A stretch of 7,148 bases of DNA from Anaerolineae bacterium (GCA_021107605.1 JAIOSN010000325.1:1-7148), one strand, 5' to 3'. Positions 1-6,245 are shown, counted from the stretch's first letter. Program-made: numbers and translations. The notes: generated by a model from the letters alone, not told the origin.

Positions 1-828
1 CTCGTCCATGCGGTACTGCTCTATCCAGTTACGAATCTGCCCGTCCAACTTACCGCCGGCGATGCGTTTCATCGCAGTTCGTTCTTCTTCCAGGCCCCCA
101 GGCGCTAGCGCTACTATGTCTGTCGCCAGATGGAAGACAGATTTTTTACTTATCTCAGTAAAGGGTAAGGCGTGCGCTGTATTTGCGCCGTTATCCACAT
201 GAAAACGGATCTCTGCTTGGCACGTGATCGGGATGCCATCGCGGGTGTTGGTCTCTACCGTGATCTCACGCCGCTGCGTGCGCAAATCCACCACGCGCCA
301 GACCTTCTCAAAGGCCTCCAAGCGGTACCAGCCTGGCCCTAACACTTTGACCAAAATCCCCCCACGAGAGAGCACCACCGCATTCTCATGCCCCACGCTC
401 AAGAAGCCGGGGCCGCCGACCTTGCGCAATACGTTCGGCGCGTTGTCCATTATATGCCCCTGCCGCACAGCAATCACAGGCAAAAAAGGAGGCTCTTCCG
501 GCAAACCGTAAATGATCCGGTCGACCAAACCGGTAGCCTCTTCAGGATTCAAGCTATACATGCGTTGCACGAACTGGATAAAGACTACCCTGGTAGCAAA
601 GAAGGCCATCGCCATTACGCAGACAAAGAGCAGCAGGTATCCCAAAATACTAAACATCAGGTCCAGCCGGGATTCTAACTGCCGCCGGAGAGCGGGGAAA
701 GCAATAGCTAAGAGGAGGGCGAAGATGGCCGTAGCGACCGTACCCACACCAAGCAATAAGAGAAGTTTCTGGCCTCTATCGGTGCTCTGTTTGGTGATTG
801 TCAGCAGATAATTCTTAATACTAGCCAT
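1..828 (-). CDS. SPFH/band-7-like membrane protein, C-terminus cut by window edge
   Basis: This open frame starts at ATG 828-826 and runs 276 codons without a stop to base 1, so the 3' end lies outside the window. Residues about 22-45 and 57-86 are strongly hydrophobic and look like two membrane helices. From about residue 137 the protein resembles an SPFH (stomatin/prohibitin) domain, with GPGFL (140-144), ENAVVL, LGPG, VDLRTQ (180-185), DGIP (197-200) and a late RNWIEQYRMDE resembling the helical end of SPFH domains. It matches the core of the 497-aa protein encoded just upstream residue for residue, at a constant offset of 65. The start is fixed by GGAGGA 7 nt upstream, inside the end of the upstream gene, and only 3 nt separate the two genes, so they are very probably co-translated. 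SPFH proteins usually scaffold membrane microdomains or protease complexes; the specific role here is unknown. Confidence 0.8.
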   Translation of the reverse strand, partial: MASIKNYLLTITKQSTDRGQKLLLLLGVGTVATAIFALLLAIAFPALRRQLESRLDLMFSILGYLLLFVCVMAMAFFATRVVFIQFVQRMYSLNPEEATGLVDRIIYGLPEEPPFLPVIAVRQGHIMDNAPNVLRKVGGPGFLSVGHENAVVLSRGGILVKVLGPGWYRLEAFEKVWRVVDLRTQRREITVETNTRDGIPITCQAEIRFHVDNGANTAHALPFTEISKKSVFHLATDIVALAPGGLEEERTAMKRIAGGKLDGQIRNWIEQYRMDE

Positions 829-831
829 AAT

Positions 832-2325
832 TTAGTCCTCCATCAGGGCCTGACGTGTTTTGTGGGCATAGTAGGTGGCCTCCGGCAGCAGCGGTTCAAG
901 GCCAGGGTTGCGGGCAATATCCTCTAATGAATCTAATAAATACATGGCTACCAGAGAACGTGAAGTCTGATCATCGTCTACCAAGAGCTGAGATTGCTTG
1001 AGCATTTCGGCTAGTATTTTACCGAGCATTTTGCTTCGCACGCGCCGCAATTGGATAAGATATTCAGCATCAATTTTACTCTGGTTAATGGTGAGGACGT
1101 GGCTCCAATGCGCTTTCCAATTTTCGATACGCTGTTTGACCACCCGCTCATCAACGGGAGTGATCTTAGCGCCCACACTGCCACCGGTTACGCGAATACC
1201 TTTCTTGAGCATCTCCGCGTCAATGTAGGGTCGCATCTCGCCAGTAATAACGTGGCGGGGCAATTTATCTGGGGCTTGCTTGATCGTGGCAAAGAGCTCA
1301 TCTAAGGTATATTGGGCTACCACTTGGCGCAATTTGTAAGTAGCGGTGCGTAAGGGTAACTCTTTCCACGGGGTGGCTTGATATTTATCCTCCCCGGTAG
1401 CAGGGTTGACTTCCGCCCCGGCTAAGAGAGTCAGATAAGCCGCTTTGCTGCTATAAGGCCAGGGGTTGTGCAGTTGCAACGTGCCCGGCCCAGGGTCCAC
1501 TTGGAAGATGGAAGAACAGGGGAGACGCACTGGAATGCCATCTTTGGTGGCCGTCTCGATTCTGGTCACGCGGAATTGCGAGCGCAGGTCCAGAGTGGCG
1601 AAGGGCACATCCGCGCGGCCGGTGAAAACGGTTCCCGGCCCGACAAAGCGCTTCACGCTGGAGCCATCACGCAAGGCCACGGCATTTTCCGGCTCGGTGA
1701 TCAACAATCCCGGCCCCGTTCCCACGAATGGATTTCCGTCGATGCTCGTTTTAGTCTTTCCGTGTTCAACGATGGTGGAGGCTTTGGGGAAAGTAGTGAA
1801 GAGGCTGGCGACGAGTTGCGCGGCTTCTATGCGGTGAGTATCTTTCTCTTCGGCTCGTACAGGGATGAAGTCCACTGCCCACTGCGAGAGGAGGTAGAGC
1901 ATGAAAATTGTCGGCGCCAGAATAAAGAAGAGCAAGGGCAACACGGTGGCGTCTAGCTTGTTCAAATGCCCGGAAGCAAGTACGCCCAGCGAAACCAGCA
2001 ACAAGAACATCCCTATAATCGGAGCCGTGATGAAAGAAGTCCCAATCTCTAGCCGCCAGAGCCAGACACTGACTAAAAGCGGTGGTACTCCAAAAAGGAG
2101 TAAGAAGACCCAGATGGCCGGCAGCGCAGTGCTGAAGGACCACATCAGCCCCGTTAGGAGCAGCAACCATAAGGGGAGCGTTATGCGCATAACGGCCCGC
2201 AAGAAGCGCTCGTCGACGTAGACAAATTCACTGGAGGTTTCGGGAGGATGCTGATGCAAGTAACGCTCTAGAAAATAGGAAGCCAGAGGATACGCGATGA
2301 TAGTTACCAGCAATAAAAAGACCAT
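832..2325 (-). CDS. Multi-pass membrane protein with SPFH/band-7-like domain (497 aa)
   Basis: This is a complete gene starting at ATG 2325, preceded by AAGGTAGG (2331-2338) as a plausible ribosome-binding site. Hydrophobic stretches at about residues 1-22, 46-64, 66-90, 99-118 and 127-149 predict five membrane helices. A soluble domain follows from about 200 to 415 with SPFH-like features: GPGLL (204-208), ENAVAL (213-218), VGPG (228-231), LDLRSQ (245-250), TKDGIP (260-265), RQVVAQYTLDELF (333-345), and GIRVTGG followed by a charged helix at 376-410. The last 80 residues are probably helical. Classical stomatins have one N-terminal hydrophobic hairpin, so five helices is unusual. It is first in a two-gene operon with a paralogue 3 nt downstream. 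The likely role is an oligomeric membrane scaffold; the precise function is not known. SPFH membership is judged from motifs and could be a distant relative rather than a true Pfam hit. Confidence 0.8.
   Translation of the reverse strand: MVFLLLVTIIAYPLASYFLERYLHQHPPETSSEFVYVDERFLRAVMRITLPLWLLLLTGLMWSFSTALPAIWVFLLLFGVPPLLVSVWLWRLEIGTSFITAPIIGMFLLLVSLGVLASGHLNKLDATVLPLLFFILAPTIFMLYLLSQWAVDFIPVRAEEKDTHRIEAAQLVASLFTTFPKASTIVEHGKTKTSIDGNPFVGTGPGLLITEPENAVALRDGSSVKRFVGPGTVFTGRADVPFATLDLRSQFRVTRIETATKDGIPVRLPCSSIFQVDPGPGTLQLHNPWPYSSKAAYLTLLAGAEVNPATGEDKYQATPWKELPLRTATYKLRQVVAQYTLDELFATIKQAPDKLPRHVITGEMRPYIDAEMLKKGIRVTGGSVGAKITPVDERVVKQRIENWKAHWSHVLTINQSKIDAEYLIQLRRVRSKMLGKILAEMLKQSQLLVDDDQTSRSLVAMYLLDSLEDIARNPGLEPLLPEATYYAHKTRQALMED
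836..841 (-). promoter_or_regulatory. Ribosome-binding site inside the end of the upstream gene
   Basis: GGAGGA lies 7 nt before the ATG at 828 and overlaps the last codons of the 497-aa gene (Glu-Asp-stop). The tight spacing supports the chosen start and suggests translational coupling of the two SPFH-like proteins. Confidence 0.75.
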
Positions 2326-2383
2326 AATGACCTACCTTGCGCTAAGTTTACAGAGCCTCAACGAGGAACTAATCAGACTGGCT

Positions 2384-2480
2384 TTCTGGAATTAAGACCC
2401 CAGTTAAATTTTTAACCGCAGAATTCAACTTACCCTGTTAAGTATGGAGAGTTTTCCCCAGGGTCCTGTGAATTCCAGAA
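2384..2480 (-). promoter_or_regulatory. Candidate structured 5' leader of the SPFH operon
   Basis: A perfect 10-bp inverted repeat (TTCTGGAATT at 2384-2393, its complement at 2471-2480) encloses two smaller inverted repeats on the transcript strand. One is CCCTG/CAGGG (2459-2463 with 2433-2437), which contains a further GGGG/CTCC helix. The other is a GGTTAAA/TTTAACT hairpin near 2402-2416. Together they can be drawn as a three-way junction closed by the outer helix, about 60 nt before the first gene and downstream of the candidate promoter. It matches no riboswitch class I recognise. It could instead be an operator palindrome or chance. Confidence 0.3.
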
Positions 2481-2523
2481 GCGCCTCAATACTTATCTAT
2501 CACTTTAGCACAAAACTGCAAAA

Positions 2524-2552
2524 AGTATAAGTCAAATTGCCTTAAAATGCAA
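2524..2552 (-). promoter_or_regulatory. Candidate sigma-70-like promoter for the SPFH operon
   Basis: On the minus strand TTGCAT (2547-2552) is followed after 17 nt by TATACT (2524-2529), which matches five of six bases of the -10 consensus. The -35 box is only partly consensus. An alternative weaker pair, TTGCAG (2516-2521) with TAGATA (2494-2499), lies just downstream. Either would start transcription before the candidate structured leader. The assignment rests only on consensus matching. Confidence 0.3.
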
Positions 2553-2621
2553 GTTCGCCCTCAAGCGCGGGGCTACGGATGAGAGTGCGTTTTCCATACG
2601 CGCCAGGTGCGGGTAGCCGCC

Positions 2622-2669
2622 GGGGCAAAGGGGACGGCGAGGGGGGGGAGGGGGGTGCCCTCCGCCGTC
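2622..2669. repeat. G-run (potential quadruplex) overlapping a hairpin downstream of purB
   Basis: The plus strand has four runs of at least four G (2622-2625, 2630-2633, 2641-2648, 2650-2655) with short loops, a textbook intramolecular G-quadruplex pattern. GACGGCG (2633-2639) pairs with CGCCGTC (2663-2669), and the stem can be extended by AGGG/CCCT across one bulged base. It sits about 50-100 bp after the purB stop. In the purB direction the stem is followed by CCCTTTG, not a U-run, so it is not a standard intrinsic terminator although it could stabilise the mRNA 3' end. Confidence 0.5.
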
Positions 2670-2718
2670 TGTACTCACTAGCTCTTTTTGGGGGAATCCT
2701 TAGCTCGTGCTCTCTGCA

Positions 2719-4134
2719 TCAGGAATCACGCCGCACCGTCTGACGCAAACTCTCTGCCATTTTCCGCGCGCGAGCGGGTGCATCTCCCACGTAGTCGCGC
2801 GCCTCCAACAACTCCAACACCCGGCGGGGGGAAAGATAACGCGTAATCCTCGCGTCTGCGCTCAGTCCCTGCCGCAACGGATTCTCCTCCCCAGCCTGTA
2901 ACGCTTCCCAAGCCGCCAGCGAATGTTCCCGGATCACCGCGTGCAGCTTTTGGCGATCAGCCCCGGCGCGAGTGAGCGCCATCAATAACCGCTCCGTCGC
3001 CGCAAAGAGACCGTAGCGCGCCAGATTGTGGGACACGCCTCTCTCATTGATCCGTAGGCCGCCACACACCCGCTGCGCTCCCCGCAACAACTCATCCACC
3101 GCCAAGAACGCGGAAGGCAGCACCGTGCGGCGATTGGCCGAATCATCCAGGGTGCGTTCCAACAGTGAATGTGCCGCGTTATCCCAGGCCACGCGCGGCA
3201 GCGCGGCCACATACCGCGCCAGCGAGTTCATCTTTTCCGCCGTGATGGGATTACGCTTAAAGGGCATCGTTGAGGAACCAATCTGATGTTGGCCGAACGG
3301 CTCGCTCCACTCGCCAAAAGGCGGCGCCTGGAGCAGCCGCAGATCAAAGGCGAACTTATAGAGCGCGCCGGCCAATCCCGAGAGTGCAGTCAGGACACGC
3401 CAATCCTGTTGCCGCGGGTAAGTCTGCGTCGCCACGGGGAATGGCTCCAAATCCAGCCGTGCCATCACCCGCGCCTCCAACTCAGCGGGAGAGACACCCG
3501 TACCCTCCAAGAGCGCGGCGTAAGAAGCCGAAGATCCCACTGCTCCCTTGATGCCCTTACCGCGCAACTTGAGCTGCACGCGGTGCAGATCTTCGTAGGC
3601 CAGCAATAAATCCTGGCCGTACTGCGCCAGCCGGTAACCGATAGTGGTCGGCTCGGCGGGTTGCAGATGGGTAAACGCCATACAGGGTTGCGCGGCCCGT
3701 TCCGTGATCAACTCCGCCAGCGTGCTCAAAAGCGCACGCGAGGCTGTCAGCAACAACTCCAACGACTCGCGTTGCCGCAACACGTCCACATTATCCAACA
3801 CATCCATGCTGGTCGCGCCCAGATGGATAATCCCGCCGCCCACCGGACATTGCTCCACGTAGGTCTGCAACTCTGCCATCAAATCGTGGTGGATTTCGGC
3901 CTCAATCTCGGTCGCGCGAGCGATATCCACCTCCTCCTGATGGGCGCGTAAATCCGCCAGCTGCTCCGCAGAGACCAACCCGGCCTCGTGCTCCGCCTCG
4001 GCCAGCGCCACCCAGACCCGGCGCAGCCAGCGGCGCTTGTGTTCCTCCGACCAGATGTGGCGCATCTCCGCCGTTCCGTAACGCCAGGTAAAAGGGGAGA
4101 GGAAAGTATCGTGAGAAAAAGTCAACTCAGACAT
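2719..4134 (-). CDS. purB: Adenylosuccinate lyase PurB
   Basis: PurB cleaves adenylosuccinate to AMP and fumarate, and also SAICAR to AICAR, so it acts twice in purine synthesis in the cytosol. The 471-aa protein is full length for the bacterial family. It has the lyase-superfamily signature GSSTMPFKRNP (286-296) with the loop serine expected to be catalytic at 288, the TSMDVLDN region (108-115), and the catalytic-type histidine in AFTHLQPA (His156). HSLLERTLDD (322-331) matches the conserved active-site helix end. ATG 4134 is supported by AGGAGGG at 4139-4145, with 4 nt between it and the start codon. The gene begins 14 nt after the purA stop, so both are probably on one transcript. No disruption is visible. 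The signature could fit other fumarase-superfamily lyases, but the neighbour purA and the overall similarity make PurB the clear choice. Confidence 0.95.
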   Translation of the reverse strand: MSELTFSHDTFLSPFTWRYGTAEMRHIWSEEHKRRWLRRVWVALAEAEHEAGLVSAEQLADLRAHQEEVDIARATEIEAEIHHDLMAELQTYVEQCPVGGGIIHLGATSMDVLDNVDVLRQRESLELLLTASRALLSTLAELITERAAQPCMAFTHLQPAEPTTIGYRLAQYGQDLLLAYEDLHRVQLKLRGKGIKGAVGSSASYAALLEGTGVSPAELEARVMARLDLEPFPVATQTYPRQQDWRVLTALSGLAGALYKFAFDLRLLQAPPFGEWSEPFGQHQIGSSTMPFKRNPITAEKMNSLARYVAALPRVAWDNAAHSLLERTLDDSANRRTVLPSAFLAVDELLRGAQRVCGGLRINERGVSHNLARYGLFAATERLLMALTRAGADRQKLHAVIREHSLAAWEALQAGEENPLRQGLSADARITRYLSPRRVLELLEARDYVGDAPARARKMAESLRQTVRRDS

Positions 4135-4148
4135 CTAACCCTCCTGAC

Positions 4149-5030
4149 TTACAATACTATCAACTGTTCGCGCTCTGGGCCGACGGAGACGTAACGCAAC
4201 GGCGCGCCAGCCAGTTCCTCGATGCGGCGCAGATATTGCTGCGCGTGGGGCGGCAATTCGTCCCAGGAGCGGGCGCTGGTGGTATCTGCCAACCAGCCGG
4301 GCCAGATCTCGTAGAGCGGTTCCGCGCGCTCCTGACCGGCAGTGTCCGGCAGATAGTCAATCACCTCACCGTCCAGCCGGTAGCTCACACAGACTTTGAG
4401 CTCCTTGAAGGTATCCAAAATATCCAACTTGGTGACGGCTAGACCGGTGAACCCATTGAGCCAGCTGGCATAGCGGAGCGCTACGCCATCAAACCAACCA
4501 CAGCGACGCGGGCGACCGGTCGTCGCGCCGTACTCGTGGCCGATATCGCGCAACTTCTCACCGGTTACACCGTGCAACTCCGTGGGGAACGGGCCGCCGC
4601 CTACCGAGGTGACGTAGGTTTTGAGTATCCCCAGCACCTCGTTCAACTCGCGGGGTGGAATCCCAGCGCCCACACAGGCCCCGCCCGCCGTCGGCGAGGA
4701 GGAGGTGGTGAAAGGGTAGATGCCCCAGTCCAAGCCGCGCATGATGCCCAGCTGACCTTCTAACAAGAGCCGCTGATTCGCTTGAATCGCGGCGCGGACC
4801 ACGGGCATAGCATCCACAATGCGCGCCCCAATCTCTCTGCGCCACTTGACCGCGAGTTCCAGTAACTCCTCCACGGAAATCTCCGGCAGCCCAAAATAAG
4901 CCAGCTCGCGGTTCTTGCGCGGCGCCAGCATTTCCAGCCGCGCGCGCAGCCGCGGGGGAGCCAAAATGTCCTCTCCGCGGATCCCCTGCCGAGCCGCCTT
5001 ATCGCTATACGGCGGCCCGATGCCCTCCAA
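4149..5030 (-). CDS. purA: PurA C-terminal part (second reading frame)
   Basis: This is the distal 70 percent of adenylosuccinate synthetase, open from about 5030; its apparent TTG start is almost certainly not a real initiation site. It opens with the second family signature GIGPPYSDKAAR, including the lysine and arginine, the latter equivalent to E. coli Arg143, which reaches into the partner subunit. Later come LEGQLGIMRGLDWGIYPF (90-106 of this piece) where most PurA proteins have EGAQG, then ELHG with TTGRPRRCGWFDG (170-182), the guanine-recognition TKLDILD (200-206), and a C-terminal YVSVGPEREQ. The EGQLG variant probably reflects the lineage and not damage. Confidence 0.85.
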   Translation of the reverse strand: MEGIGPPYSDKAARQGIRGEDILAPPRLRARLEMLAPRKNRELAYFGLPEISVEELLELAVKWRREIGARIVDAMPVVRAAIQANQRLLLEGQLGIMRGLDWGIYPFTTSSSPTAGGACVGAGIPPRELNEVLGILKTYVTSVGGGPFPTELHGVTGEKLRDIGHEYGATTGRPRRCGWFDGVALRYASWLNGFTGLAVTKLDILDTFKELKVCVSYRLDGEVIDYLPDTAGQERAEPLYEIWPGWLADTTSARSWDELPPHAQQYLRRIEELAGAPLRYVSVGPEREQLIVL

Positions 5031-5398
5031 CCCGGCTTGCGTGAACGCTCCTCGGCCTCATCCAACAACCGGTGGAACGGTAGAATCAGGTGCGCGCGGC
5101 GGGAGACGAGCAACTGGCTAGTATCAACTCCGGCCTTTTCCAGATTGGCAAGCTCCTCCAACAGCGTCTCGATATTGACCACCGTCCCCGCCCCAATCAA
5201 GCAAGTGGTGCGGGGATTGAAGATACCGGAGGGGACTAAGTGCAGCGCAAATTTTCCATAGGTATTAACTACAGTGTGTCCTGCGTTATCTCCACCCTGG
5301 AAACGGATGACCAAATCCGCATCCTGGGCTAAGTAATCAACAATGCGACCTTTTCCTTCGTCGCCCCATTGAGCACCAACTACAGCGGTAACAGTCAT
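4760..5398 (-). CDS. purA: PurA N-terminal part (first reading frame)
   Basis: The first 120 or so residues are authentic PurA; from about 5036 down to the stop at 4760 the frame translates the distal gene out of register and has no family similarity. The P-loop-like signature QWGDEGKGR (10-18) is present with the catalytic Asp13 and Lys16, followed by GDNAGHTVV with catalytic His41. The last signature residue is Arg where most family members have Lys. ATG 5398 is fixed by AGGAGG (5405-5410) 6 nt upstream. Confidence 0.8.
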   Translation of the reverse strand: MTVTAVVGAQWGDEGKGRIVDYLAQDADLVIRFQGGDNAGHTVVNTYGKFALHLVPSGIFNPRTTCLIGAGTVVNIETLLEELANLEKAGVDTSQLLVSRRAHLILPFHRLLDEAEERSRKPGWRASGRRIAIRRLGRGSAERTFWLPRGCARGWKCWRRARTASWLILGCRRFPWRSYWNSRSSGAERLGRALWMLCPWSAPRFKRISGSC

Positions 5399-5404
5399 GG
5401 CAAA

Positions 5405-5410
5405 CCTCCT
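5405..5410 (-). promoter_or_regulatory. purA ribosome-binding site
   Basis: A perfect AGGAGG lies 6 nt before ATG 5398 and fixes the PurA start. About a dozen bases further upstream begins a polypyrimidine (transcript sense) repeat tract, so this site sits at the edge of a low-complexity leader. Confidence 0.8.
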
Positions 5411-5422
5411 GGTCTAGAATGA

Positions 5423-5478
5423 ACGAGAAAGCGAGAGAGCGAGAGAGCGAGAAGGCGAGAGAGCGAGAAGGCGAGGGA
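5423..5478. repeat. 8-bp purine-rich tandem repeat upstream of purA
   Basis: About seven imperfect copies of an 8-bp unit, GCGAGAGA or GCGAGAAG, run head to tail. The plus strand is mostly purine and the transcript strand mostly pyrimidine. The tract lies in the expected purA leader, about 12 bp before the ribosome-binding site. Such tracts are prone to copy-number slippage. Confidence 0.85.
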
Positions 5479-5496
5479 GCTGGGCTAAGGTTGAAA

Positions 5497-5524
5497 ATCC
5501 GTGCAGTCTGTGTAATCTGCGGAT
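5497..5524. repeat. Three 9-bp units resembling a dispersed intergenic repeat
   Basis: Three adjacent 9-bp units, TCCGTGCAG, TCTGTGTAA and TCTGCGGAT, occupy 5498-5524, and the ends form an ATCCG/CGGAT inverted repeat (5497-5501 with 5520-5524). On the minus strand it contains CGCAGATTACACAG, a pattern I associate with short dispersed intergenic repeats of many environmental bacterial genomes. That association is from memory, not a search. Confidence 0.5.
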
Positions 5525-5610
5525 ACACCTTAAGAAATCAAGCGTCTCAGAAGCGTGTCCCAATCGTAGGACGCAACAAAGGCCGAGGCGCGTTTTCCCG
5601 GCAGAGATAG

Positions 5611-6239
5611 TAGCGTGTGTCGCTACCCGTTATTTTAGCACCGTTCACGTCCGTCGCCAGGGACGCGGAGCCTAAGTGGTCACCGTGGAGGTAGGGGTGG
5701 ACGTCCGTGGTGACGGTGCGCTGGCCGCATCCGTGGTGAGGCTGGTGCTGCCTAAATGATCGCTGGGCAGGAAGTACAATGCCTTTCCCTGCCGCAGCGC
5801 CACGCGCTGCCCTCCATGATAATAGTATTTGGTGATTTGCACCCGCCCCACTACCCGCTCCGCTGTCGCGGCGTGGCCCACGTGGTCCGTGGCCGTCACG
5901 CGGAAGGTGTAGCGCTCCCCCGGCAGGTCCGTGAAGGTGTGGGCAACGGGGGCCTGCAAGGAAGACGTATTGATACCGGTGCAGCGTGCGCGGCCGTGAC
6001 GGTTCCCCGCGCAGCGGGTCTTGCGTCAGCCAGACGCCGGCCCAGGGATCGTACTGCCGGTAGCCGAATTCGTAGCTGTCAAGATGCTCGTCCCACTCCT
6101 TGCCGCTGAAGGTGTAGTGGTTATGCGGGTCGGTGCAGCCTGCGCTGAGTTTATCTTGAGCGTAGTCAAAGGTACCAGTCGAAGCGTTGCCGTGCGCCGG
6201 GAGCAACTGCCCGTAGGCGTCGTAGCGGTAGTTGTCTGG
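5611..6239 (-). pseudogene. Scrambled orphan Rhs/YD-repeat core fragments
   Basis: Rhs proteins are large secreted or surface proteins whose YD-repeat shell ends in a conserved core followed by a variable C-terminal toxin. Here only core pieces remain, in the wrong order and in two frames. First (6239-5964) comes DNYRYDAYGQLL, then HYTFSGKEWDEHLDSYEFGY, YDPWAG and LTQDPL, ending LHRYQYV, normally the very end of the core. Directly after it, in another frame (about 5962-5715), is a fibronectin-III-like tail (ERYTFRVTATDHVGH) running into KYYYHGGQRVALRQG and SDHLGSTSLTTDA, which normally lies upstream of the core end. The first frame then resumes with a second copy, HGDHLGSASLATDVNGAKI (about 5700-5620), and loses similarity after DTRYY. 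No start site is evident. This is best read as debris from recombination between Rhs cassettes; misassembly of repeats is the alternative. Confidence 0.8.
6141..6186. repeat. Short repeat-like insertion inside the Rhs fragment
   Basis: This stretch contains CTTGAGCGTAGTCAAAG on the plus strand, with TTCGACTGGTACC beside it on the minus strand, the pattern of a widely dispersed TTTGACTACGCTCAA type of element. It is translated in frame as FDYAQDKLSAG between AHGNASTG and PHNHYTFSG, where Rhs proteins normally continue directly. The element's wide distribution is my recollection. Confidence 0.45.
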
Positions 6240-6245
6240 TGTTAA

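Larger units (their letters stand above)
2326..2718. other. 393-bp intergenic region between purB and the SPFH operon
   Basis: I see no credible coding sequence here. The half next to purB (about 2560-2718) is GC-rich and contains a G-run/hairpin element. The half next to the SPFH operon is AT-rich and contains a candidate promoter and nested inverted repeats, described separately. It separates two divergent functions encoded on the same strand. Confidence 0.8.
4149..5398 (-). pseudogene. purA: Adenylosuccinate synthetase PurA, frame-disrupted
   Basis: PurA joins aspartate to IMP using GTP, the first committed step to AMP, and PurB encoded 14 nt downstream completes the conversion. The two parts lie in different frames, meeting at about 5022-5041. 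The first frame reads PurA from ATG 5398 to about residue 120, and the second continues from just before GIGPPY to the natural stop at 4149-4151. Between the arginine ending the first part and GIGP only 14 nt remain, where E. coli PurA has about 10 residues. So roughly 16 nt appear to be missing, including the codons for the IGTT motif whose threonines contact the IMP phosphate. As read, no functional PurA could be made. With the missing bases restored the protein would be about 421 aa, normal for the family. A sequencing or assembly error is as likely as real decay, because both halves are otherwise well conserved. Confidence 0.85.

Noticed and set aside
8..811. Overlapping plus-strand open frames of 64-99 codons
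   Set aside because: They are antisense to a continuous 276-codon minus-strand frame with membrane helices and SPFH-like motifs, and have no recognisable protein features.
1466..1956. Plus-strand open frames of 123 and 162 codons
   Set aside because: They lie opposite the conserved core of the 497-aa membrane protein and have no family resemblance.
2633..2669. Intrinsic terminator of purB
   Set aside because: The stem is good, but on the transcript strand it is followed by CCCTTTG, not a U-run; it was kept only as a structural element.
3270..3609. Plus-strand open frames antisense to purB
   Set aside because: They are the kind of long antisense frame that GC-rich codon use creates; purB on the other strand is unambiguous.
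5022..5041. Programmed ribosomal frameshift in purA
   Set aside because: There is no slippery heptamer at the join, and a frameshift would not explain the missing IGTT residues.
5423..5478. CRISPR array
   Set aside because: The units are 8 bp with no spacers between them.
5337..5528. Minus-strand open frame of 63 codons rich in Ser-Arg-Leu repeats
   Set aside because: It is a translation of the 8-bp repeat overlapping the purA start in another frame; it has no ribosome-binding site.
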